From Clostridia bacterium (GTDB lineage Bacteria; Bacillota; Clostridia; Oscillospirales; Acutalibacteraceae): a stretch of 6,987 nt of DNA. Location: NCBI GenBank assembly GCA_017442445.1, contig JAFRZS010000060.1, forward strand, positions 1 to 6,987, written 5' to 3'. Below the pieces are notes generated by a model. That model ran no database searches. It was not told the origin of the DNA and saw nothing but the letters and a program-made list of their open reading frames with translations. Positions within the stretch are counted from its first letter, which is position 1; every line of letters starts with the position of its first letter. The position numbers were made by a program, and so were the translations under genes. Below, piece by piece: positions 1-5,835 of this stretch.

Positions 1-370
1 ATTCCATAGCTTTATTTAATCCCGAATACAGCCTTTCGGGATCAATCGGTTTTTCAAAAAAGCGAAAAGCTCTGATATCCATCGCATCGTCTTGGTAATT
101 CTTAAATGAAGTTACGAAAAATATTACAACTTTGCTGTTACGTTATTTTAATACTTTAGCGAGTAAGATTCCGTCGAGTTCATTCATTTGAATATCGAGA
201 AAAGCAAGTTGATACACTTTATCATTATTCAAAACGACTTGAGGGTCACACACCAAATCGGTTCCGTAATTTATTCCTCTGTTTATCATATATTCATCAA
301 TATATTGTTTTAAAGTATCAACATATTGTTTTTGATCGTCACAAATAAGAATTTCCATATCATCACCCAT
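1..370 (-). pseudogene. Response regulator receiver domain (AgrA/LytTR type), broken by an in-frame stop; runs off the window
   Basis: The minus strand encodes the first 75 residues of a CheY-like receiver: acidic pair D11/D12 and the phospho-acceptor D59 in the context AFLDIQM. A TAA at 143-145 then ends the frame. Reading through it in the same frame gives 47 more codons to the window edge that are clearly the second half of the domain: the hydrophobic strand VVIFFVTSF with the conserved T87, and FFEKP with the conserved K107. The frame is kept, so a single substitution (for example GAA to TAA) explains the break. The FxFFEKPIDPERL ending is typical of receivers joined to a LytTR DNA-binding domain (AgrA/ComE type), but the output domain is outside the window. 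The likely true start is the ATG at 356-358 (residue 5), because the first ATG (368-370) lies about where transcription should begin. No histidine kinase is visible. Alternatives are a sequencing error or a truncated but expressed receiver fragment. Confidence 0.8.
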
Positions 371-398
371 TATATTTTAGCACAATATATTGGGTGAT
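362..398. repeat. Imperfect inverted repeat covering the response-regulator promoter (operator-like)
   Basis: The arms ATCACCCATTATATT (362-376) and AATATATTGGGTGAT (384-398) are complementary at 14 of 15 positions and are separated by 7 nt. The left arm overlaps the -10 element, the spacer holds the TGC of the extended -10, and the right arm reaches the edge of the -35. A symmetric element exactly over a promoter suggests a binding site for a dimeric regulator. It is less likely to act as an RNA hairpin, since most of it lies upstream of the predicted transcription start. The regulator is unknown. Confidence 0.6.
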
Positions 399-403
399 AT
401 CAA
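374..403 (-). promoter_or_regulatory. Promoter of the response-regulator gene
   Basis: Read on the minus strand there is a -35-like TTGATA (398-403), an 18-nt spacer and a -10 TAAAAT (374-379) preceded by TGC, giving an extended -10. Transcription should start around 366-368, leaving a leader of only about 10 nt before the ATG at 356-358, with GGGTGAT as a weak ribosome-binding sequence. Predicted by eye against the sigma-A consensus. Confidence 0.55.
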
Positions 404-454
404 TATTTCAAATTTGCATTACGACAAATTTTTCTTGCAGTTTTGTTATCTCTG

Positions 455-483
455 TTGACTATAAGTGCACTGAATTATAAAAT
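455..483 (+). promoter_or_regulatory. Sigma-A-type promoter of the GLUG-repeat protein gene
   Basis: A -35 TTGACT (455-460), a 17-nt spacer and a -10 TAAAAT (478-483) give an expected start near 490 and a leader of about 33 nt. The spacer contains the perfect 8-bp palindrome AGTGCACT (464-471). This promoter and the one for the response regulator are divergent, with facing -35 elements about 50 bp apart; I see no gene or other strong element in the AT-rich stretch between them. Confidence 0.65.
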
Positions 484-509
484 TTGAATACGTTTAAAAA
501 TAATTGTTC

Positions 510-515
510 AGGAGG
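510..515 (+). promoter_or_regulatory. Ribosome binding site that fixes the start at 523
   Basis: A perfect AGGAGG lies 7 nt upstream of the ATG at 523-525. This rules out the upstream TTG at 484, which falls directly beside the -10 element, before the expected transcription start. Confidence 0.85.
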
Positions 516-522
516 TATTGTT

Positions 523-2205
523 ATGAAAACAAAAAAATTAACAGCTTTAATCCTTGCGGTAATTATGGTATTTTCTGTTTTGCCTATTTCGGCTTATGCC
601 GAAGATGAGGTAATTCCTATTTCCGAATACGGCGGACAAATCAAATCAGGTAAAACATACTCCATTTCAAACGCAGAAGAATTTTTACTTTTTTTCAACA
701 TCACGGACACTGAATACAACAATGTAAAAGTCATTTTGACCAAAGATATTGTTATTAACACAGGAGTTTTCTCCTTGGACGAAGACAAAAATCTTCTCTA
801 TAACGCCAAAGCAATCACTGCCGAAAATATGCCACGTTCATTTACACCCATTTCAAGATTCGAAGGTACTTTCGACGGTCAGTATTATACTCTCAGCGGT
901 TTATACTGTAATTCTGAATTCAGTGGCTTATTTGTACTTTCAGATTCATCAACAATACAAAATCTGAATATAAAAAATTCTGCTTTTATCGGGAAATCAG
1001 CTACGGGTTCAATCTGTAGTCAAGCTACTGGAAACACAATAATTAAACACTGCAAATCTGATGCTTTTGTTATCGGTAAATCAGACGTTGGCGGTATATC
1101 GGGTACAGGCGGTTCAATAGAATCATGCTTATTTAACGGTACTGTTTGCGGTATTGATTATGTGGGCGGTATTGTAGGTTCAGGAGCCTCACCTATTAAA
1201 AATAGCGGAAATACCGGTGATGTTTACGGAACCGGATATTGGATAGGCGGTTTTGCAGGGTATTTTGGTGGTACAGCTGAAAACTGCTTCAATACGGGTG
1301 ATGTTTACGGAAACTACGCAACAGGCGGTTTTATAGGATTTATTACAATACAACAATACGCAAGTTCTTTGAGCGGAAGTACATCGTATTATCTGTCGAA
1401 TTGCTATACAAGCGGTAATGTTTCAGGTCAGAATCCAGGTAATTTCTTTGGTTTCTCCTCGAGCGATTTTTCAATATTCTGGTGTTGTTATTTTGTAGGT
1501 GATAATGATGACCCCGCAAATTATTACGGCGATATTGAAAAATCATATCAGGAATATCTTAACCATGTTGAAAGTGATCCTTTTGGCATGGGTGTTGTAG
1601 TGATGGATATAGGTGTCAGACCAATCAGCAAAGAAAACTTAAAAACAAAAGAATCTTACAAATTTCCTTTCCTGTTAAGTAATTATATTTTTGATTACTG
1701 TAACGAGAATGACGGTTATCCCCTGCCTCAGTCACTCCACAAAAAGCACGTTTGGGGCGAATATGTTCTTAACGAAGTAGACAGAACTAAGACGGCAAAG
1801 TGCATTTCAGAAGGTTGTAAAGCAACAGACACAAAAAAATCAGGTCTTAACCTTAACTTATGGGCACAGACAAATTCAGACGGAAGCACTTTGAGATTTA
1901 TAACCTGTGTAGATTCTCTAAAATACAGAGAGGTTGGGTTTGTAATAACAAATGCCGATAATCCCAATCAGACAATAAAAAGAAGTTCAAAGGTTGTTTA
2001 CTCAAAAATAATAGCTGGTGGTAAGAGTGTTTCTGCATACGACATAACAGGTGATGAAAATATGAAATATATTTTAACATTTAAAATCACGGGACTTGAC
2101 GGACGTCAGGATACACATTTCAATGTAAAACCCTATGTCATAAATCTTGACGGCACAACAAGCTACGGAGCCGAAAAAACTTTCTGCTCAGCGGATATGA
2201 TTTAA
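523..2205 (+). CDS. Secreted GLUG-repeat protein with clostridial C-terminal module
   Basis: A 560-residue exported protein. Residues 1-26 form a signal peptide: basic MKTKK, a hydrophobic core and a signal peptidase I site after AYA (24-26). Residues about 107-137 hold an F-x-G-T-F-D-G segment followed by SGL and SGLF, the usual entry into GLUG-motif repeats. Repeats of the form NxGxVxG...GGxxG follow to about residue 312 (GGISG, GGIVG, GGFAG, GGFIG), probably stacking as a right-handed beta-helix. Residues 409-438 contain an HVWGEY...C-x4-C segment, and about 441-560 form a module (LRFITCVDSLKYREVGFVI) like those I recall from surface proteins of gut Clostridia. No LPXTG, SLH, dockerin or membrane anchor is seen, so the protein may be released. 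No catalytic residues are evident; adhesion or glycan interaction is only a guess. It has its own promoter and terminator, so it is monocistronic. Confidence 0.85.
   Translation: MKTKKLTALILAVIMVFSVLPISAYAEDEVIPISEYGGQIKSGKTYSISNAEEFLLFFNITDTEYNNVKVILTKDIVINTGVFSLDEDKNLLYNAKAITAENMPRSFTPISRFEGTFDGQYYTLSGLYCNSEFSGLFVLSDSSTIQNLNIKNSAFIGKSATGSICSQATGNTIIKHCKSDAFVIGKSDVGGISGTGGSIESCLFNGTVCGIDYVGGIVGSGASPIKNSGNTGDVYGTGYWIGGFAGYFGGTAENCFNTGDVYGNYATGGFIGFITIQQYASSLSGSTSYYLSNCYTSGNVSGQNPGNFFGFSSSDFSIFWCCYFVGDNDDPANYYGDIEKSYQEYLNHVESDPFGMGVVVMDIGVRPISKENLKTKESYKFPFLLSNYIFDYCNENDGYPLPQSLHKKHVWGEYVLNEVDRTKTAKCISEGCKATDTKKSGLNLNLWAQTNSDGSTLRFITCVDSLKYREVGFVITNADNPNQTIKRSSKVVYSKIIAGGKSVSAYDITGDENMKYILTFKITGLDGRQDTHFNVKPYVINLDGTTSYGAEKTFCSADMI
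1210..1311 (+). repeat. 81-bp-period direct repeat within the GLUG region
   Basis: A 21-bp block at 1210-1230 (starting AATACCGGTG) recurs at 1291-1311 with 20 of 21 bases identical, exactly 27 codons apart. It encodes NTGDVYG twice, each followed by a GGF motif. The near identity at DNA level suggests a fairly recent duplication of one beta-helix coil or selection on repeat homogeneity. A more diverged copy (TSGNVSG) lies further on, near 1410. Confidence 0.7.
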
Positions 2206-2226
2206 AATCACATAGGCATAGTAAAA

Positions 2227-2258
2227 CGGAGGTGGATTTTTCCACCTCCGTAATTTTA
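2227..2258. terminator. Intrinsic terminator shared by convergent genes
   Basis: A perfect 10-bp stem CGGAGGTGGA (2227-2236) and TCCACCTCCG (2241-2250) closes a TTTT loop and is followed on the plus strand by the T-rich tract TAATTTTATTTT. It lies 21 nt after the stop of the secreted protein. Read on the minus strand the stem comes 5 nt after the stop codon of the 250-residue gene and is followed by TTTT, so it can probably stop transcription from both sides, more weakly for the leftward operon. Confidence 0.9.
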
Positions 2259-3008
2259 TTTTGTCGATTGCTTTGTTTTCAGTGTTTCTTTGCTGATTTT
2301 CCTGATTGAAGCGGCATTTTTTACGCCTTTTATCGAACAGAGTTCAGAAAGGATAACACATGGTGCAAAGTGGTTTTTCGCTATACTTTGCAAGACTATT
2401 CCGACATCATTGTATTTTTCATAAGCTTTAAGTATAGCTTTTTCATCTGTCGTTGTTTTTATTTGCTCGGCAATCATATACAACTCAAGCTCATTTTTAT
2501 CTTCGATTTCATCATCATTCGCACACAAAGATAACAGTAGCTTGCGTTTTTTTGCTTCGGTATATAATCCTAAAAAATGCATTGATATATATAAATATTT
2601 TGCAGATATATACTTCTGATAAAAATTCGCAAAATCTTCTTCGGAATAGTTGTCGGATAAATAATACCTCTTAAACATTGTATATATCGGTGCATCATCG
2701 TACTCTGATAATTTTTCTAACCATTTATCAGACAAATCCATATGACAAAGTTGCATTAAAGCAATTTTTTTCTCTATAAGATATTCGAGCACCTCGTCGG
2801 GAATGTTGTTCGGAGATAACATTGACAAAAGTTGATCCCACACATCATCTTCATTTTCACTTCCACGAAAATGTGTAATAACTTTATTAAAAAACTCAAT
2901 AATGTCAGTTTGTGATAAGGATAAATTGATTTTTGCTATAACATCTGATATTGTTGGCTCTTCATATTCTTTCAATAAAAAGTCAAAAGCTTTCTCAATA
3001 TTATCCAT
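2256..3008 (-). CDS. Hypothetical soluble helical protein, last gene of the redox operon
   Basis: A 250-residue protein that I do not recognise. It has no signal peptide, no membrane segment and no metal-binding Cys motif (scattered Cys at 88, 162, 217 and 224). Composition and spacing suggest an almost all-helical fold, with an acidic N-terminal two thirds and a Lys-rich tail (about 228-250). Residues 209-245 (IAxNxxAPxxILxEL, then a second helix) weakly resemble HEAT/leucine-rich-variant helical repeats, and residues 105-130 may be another such unit; this is a pattern impression only. The start is supported by AAGGAG (3016-3021) 7 nt before the ATG. The gene begins 29 nt after the stop of the oxidoreductase gene with no terminator between, so it is probably co-transcribed. 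Its position suggests an accessory role, but a chance operon-end passenger is equally possible. Confidence 0.75.
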   Translation of the reverse strand: MDNIEKAFDFLLKEYEEPTISDVIAKINLSLSQTDIIEFFNKVITHFRGSENEDDVWDQLLSMLSPNNIPDEVLEYLIEKKIALMQLCHMDLSDKWLEKLSEYDDAPIYTMFKRYYLSDNYSEEDFANFYQKYISAKYLYISMHFLGLYTEAKKRKLLLSLCANDDEIEDKNELELYMIAEQIKTTTDEKAILKAYEKYNDVGIVLQSIAKNHFAPCVILSELCSIKGVKNAASIRKISKETLKTKQSTK

Positions 3009-3015
3009 TATATAT

Positions 3016-3021
3016 CTCCTT
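3016..3021 (-). promoter_or_regulatory. Ribosome binding site of the 250-residue gene
   Basis: AAGGAG on the minus strand, 7 nt upstream of the ATG at 3006-3008, confirms the start codon. The 29-nt gap to the upstream gene has no stem-loop, so translation is independently initiated on a shared message. Confidence 0.75.
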
Positions 3022-3037
3022 GTTATGAATAATTATA

Positions 3038-5821
3038 TTATTTCATCAACTTTTCAATGAATGTCAATGTGTCTGTTTCACAAGCGGGTTCAACTGCTTT
3101 TCTGACTGTGAGTGTTTCACCGTCTGCGGAAATTACTGTTCCGTTTGTTTCCGCAAATGTTGACTGCGGTACAAATACATCTGCATTGTCATTGAAAAGT
3201 CCTATTTTCACAACAAAATCTGCTTTTGCACCTTCGGGTAATTCCTCACCTACCAGGAGCATAGCTTTAAAAACATCTGTACTCTTTGTGATTCCGAGGT
3301 TTTCAATTCCCTTTGCATTTGCGTTGTTTGACAATGTGACCTCTCCGAATTTTTCGTTATGCTTTTTAGGTGAGAAGCCGAGTCCCATTTTTGCTCTCGG
3401 GCCTTGTTTACGTGTTGAGTATGTGAAAATATTTGAAGTTTTCAATACCTTTTCAGCATACTCTTTTGCAGCTGTCGCTTCTTCATTGGTAAGACTTTCG
3501 GAAATTGCTACACCGATATCAGATGCATCATATTTTTCAAATGCTTCATTGATAGCTTTCGCCGCTTCATCAAAGCTTACAGTTTCGCCGTTTACCTTGG
3601 CATTGAGTTTTCTTTCAACGGACTGTCTTTCACCAAAGCCAAAACGTCCGTCTGCACAAAGAAGTGAACATTCTCCTTCGGGTACTGCCCTCAAAATTGT
3701 ATTACCGACAGATTTCAGTTTCATCTGACAACCTGCAGAGCAGAACGAACAAGTTGTTACTGTTTCTTTTTCAACTGCAGGTACAGGTTTTATAACAGGC
3801 TGAATTTCTCTCAAAGCACCTGTCGGACAAAGTGTCACACACTGACCGCAAGAAATACACTCCGTACTCTGCAAGGGCTTGTCAAATTCAGGCTGTACGA
3901 TTGTATCAAAGCCTCGTCCGATAAGTCCCAATGCTGTTATTCCCATTACCTCTTCGCAGACTCTTACACAAAGTCCGCAGAGAATACATTTGTCGGGATT
4001 TCTTTCAATATAGGGATGTGTCTGCTCGTTTCTTCTCTGATGCTTGTTGTCACCGAATCTTGCGGGTTTAACATCATATTCATTTGCATATTTTATGAGC
4101 TTACATTCATAGAAATCGTGGCATCCGCATTCAAGACAGCGAGATGCTTCTTTCTTTGCATCTTCAACAGAATAGCCTTTTACAATTTCTTCAAAATTAT
4201 GCTTTCTTTCTTCGGGTGAAAGATGAGGCATATGAGGTCTGTTTGCCTTTTCATACTTTTCATATTCTTCGGGAGATACAACTCTTTCAACAACGTAGGG
4301 TTTCTTGTAGCCGACAATCTCACCGTTTAAATAAGTGTCAATTACTTCGGCTGCTTTTTTGCCCTCTCCTATTGCTGAAATCGCAATATCTGCGCCCTTG
4401 TTGGTAGCATCACCTACCGCAAACACACCTTCAAGTGATGTTCTGAATGTGCTTTCATCTGCAGCAATTGTTCTTTTTCTTGTGAGCTCCAAATTTTCAA
4501 ATCCGTCAAGATTTGCATACTGACCGATCGCCATAATAACTGTATCAAGCTCAATTTCTTCAAACGCACCTTCAATTGCAACAGGTGATCGTCTGCCTGA
4601 TGCATCAGGTTCGCCAAGCTCCATTTTCTGCAATCTGACAGCTTTGACCTTGCCGTTTTCACCGATAATTTCATCGGGATTGGTGAGGAATTTAAATTCT
4701 ACACCTTCTTCAATAGCTTCTTCAATTTCAACATCGTCTGCAGGCATTTCGGAACGAGTTCTCCTGTAGATTACATAAACCTCTTCTGCGCCCTGTCTTA
4801 CGGCAGTTCTGCAAGCATCCATGGCTGTATTGCCGCCGCCGACAACTGCAACTCTCTTGCCCATATTAAGAGGCAATCCCATTACAGAATTACGCAAGAA
4901 ATCAATACCGCCGAGCACTCCGTCAAGGTCTTCACCCTTTGCTCTCATTGAACTGCTCTTCCATGCACCGATAGCAACTACCACTGCATCATTGCTGTTG
5001 CGTAATTCTTCTAAGGTGATATCCTTACCTATCCTGACATTATTCTGAAGCTTTACACCGATTGATGCTATTTCCTGAACTTCTCTTTCAACTACCTCTT
5101 TCGGTAATCTGTACTGCGGAATACCGTAACGAAGCATGCCGCCCATATTAGGCATAGCATCATAAACCGTTACATCGTGTCCCATTATTCTGAGATAATA
5201 TGCTGTTGTAAGTCCTCCGGGGCCGCCGCCGATAACAGCTACCTTTTTGCCTGTAGCTTCTGCTACCTCGGGTTTGAAAACATCGTCAGATTTCAAATCC
5301 ATATCTGCCGCAAAACTTTTAAGCCATGCAATAGATATCGGCTCTTCAACATTCTGTCTGCGACAAGCCTTTTCGCACGGATGCGGACAAACTCTGCCTA
5401 TTGATGCAGGCATTGGAATTTTATCTTTTATAAGCTTTATAGCTTCTTTATATTCACCGTTTGCTATCATTCCGACATAGCCCTGACAGTCTGTTCCCGC
5501 AGGACAAGCAAGTGAACACGGTGCTTTACAATCACCGTCATGGTCAGTTAAAAGAAGCTCAAGTGCTACCTTTCTTGACCTTATGACTCTCGGTGTTTTT
5601 GTGTTGATAACCATGCCTTCTGTTGCTTTTGTTGCACAGGCACGAAGTAACTTCGGTACACCCTCTGCTTCTACAACACAAAGTCCGCATGCACCGTAAA
5701 GCTCCACTCTTTTATCATAGCAAAGTGTGGGTATTTCAATACCGTTTGCAGTTGCCGCTTCAAGTATTGTTGAACCCTCTTTTGCTTCAATATTTTTTCC
5801 GTCTATAACTAAATGTAACAT
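3038..5821 (-). CDS. Multi-cluster FAD-NAD(P)H oxidoreductase fusion (2Fe-2S / GltD-NfnB / 4Fe-4S / reduced NuoG-FDH tail), StnC-like
   Basis: A 927-residue soluble protein. Domains in order: plant-type/NuoG-like [2Fe-2S] with C34, C45, C48, C62; a Cys-rich region H94, C98, C102, C106, C112 and C145, C149, C153 matching the N-terminal iron-sulfur domain of GltD-type enzymes; FAD Rossmann motif GGGPGG (198-203); NAD(P) motif GGGNTAMDA (328-336) with YRR (352-354), the arginines usually seen in NADPH-binding members; C-terminal FAD motif AVGDA (468-472); a CxxCxC-x5-C cluster (562-573); two [4Fe-4S] motifs C612/615/618/622 and C655/658/661/665 of the HydA/NuoG kind; and a molybdopterin-oxidoreductase-type cluster (C691, C694, C698, C722) on a tail too short for a Mo cofactor domain. 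Probable role: NADPH-side subunit of a cytosolic electron-bifurcating transhydrogenase with the adjacent NuoF-like protein. Start at 5821 is chosen for its AAAGGA site; an ATG at 5837-5839 overlaps the upstream stop but lacks one. Simple GltD or a hydrogenase is excluded by architecture and missing H-cluster motifs. Confidence 0.88.
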   Translation of the reverse strand: MLHLVIDGKNIEAKEGSTILEAATANGIEIPTLCYDKRVELYGACGLCVVEAEGVPKLLRACATKATEGMVINTKTPRVIRSRKVALELLLTDHDGDCKAPCSLACPAGTDCQGYVGMIANGEYKEAIKLIKDKIPMPASIGRVCPHPCEKACRRQNVEEPISIAWLKSFAADMDLKSDDVFKPEVAEATGKKVAVIGGGPGGLTTAYYLRIMGHDVTVYDAMPNMGGMLRYGIPQYRLPKEVVEREVQEIASIGVKLQNNVRIGKDITLEELRNSNDAVVVAIGAWKSSSMRAKGEDLDGVLGGIDFLRNSVMGLPLNMGKRVAVVGGGNTAMDACRTAVRQGAEEVYVIYRRTRSEMPADDVEIEEAIEEGVEFKFLTNPDEIIGENGKVKAVRLQKMELGEPDASGRRSPVAIEGAFEEIELDTVIMAIGQYANLDGFENLELTRKRTIAADESTFRTSLEGVFAVGDATNKGADIAISAIGEGKKAAEVIDTYLNGEIVGYKKPYVVERVVSPEEYEKYEKANRPHMPHLSPEERKHNFEEIVKGYSVEDAKKEASRCLECGCHDFYECKLIKYANEYDVKPARFGDNKHQRRNEQTHPYIERNPDKCILCGLCVRVCEEVMGITALGLIGRGFDTIVQPEFDKPLQSTECISCGQCVTLCPTGALREIQPVIKPVPAVEKETVTTCSFCSAGCQMKLKSVGNTILRAVPEGECSLLCADGRFGFGERQSVERKLNAKVNGETVSFDEAAKAINEAFEKYDASDIGVAISESLTNEEATAAKEYAEKVLKTSNIFTYSTRKQGPRAKMGLGFSPKKHNEKFGEVTLSNNANAKGIENLGITKSTDVFKAMLLVGEELPEGAKADFVVKIGLFNDNADVFVPQSTFAETNGTVISADGETLTVRKAVEPACETDTLTFIEKLMK

Positions 5822-5828
5822 ATTGCAA

Positions 5829-5834
5829 TCCTTT
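5829..5834 (-). promoter_or_regulatory. Ribosome binding site deciding the start of the 927-residue oxidoreductase
   Basis: AAAGGA on the minus strand lies 7 nt upstream of the ATG at 5819-5821. The competing in-frame ATG at 5837-5839 forms an ATGA overlap with the stop of the upstream gene but has no purine-rich site before it, and would add only six residues ahead of the 2Fe-2S fold. Close spacing (14 nt from stop to chosen start) implies translational coupling either way. Confidence 0.7.
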
Positions 5835-5835
5835 C

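Noticed and set aside
484..522. TTG start giving 13 extra residues to the secreted protein
   Set aside because: It lies directly after the -10 element, before the predicted transcription start, has no ribosome site, and would bury the signal peptide; the ATG at 523 has a perfect AGGAGG.
3057..3728. A 223-codon open frame on the plus strand
   Set aside because: It is fully antisense to the 927-residue oxidoreductase, whose motifs are unmistakable; the composition is that of a shadow frame.
3038..3754. Active formate dehydrogenase or other molybdopterin enzyme
   Set aside because: The tail after the Mo-type cluster is far too short, has no Cys/Sec metal ligand context and lacks the usual Lys after the last cluster Cys.
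3038..5821. [FeFe]-hydrogenase catalytic subunit
   Set aside because: The ferredoxin part resembles HydA, but the H-cluster motifs (TSCCPxW, MPCxxKxxE, FTSCxPxW types) are absent and a GltD-type flavin module is present instead.
3038..5821. Glutamate synthase small subunit (GltD)
   Set aside because: The central domain is GltD-like, but the N-terminal 2Fe-2S domain, extra clusters and NuoF-like neighbour do not fit glutamate synthase, and no GltB is visible.
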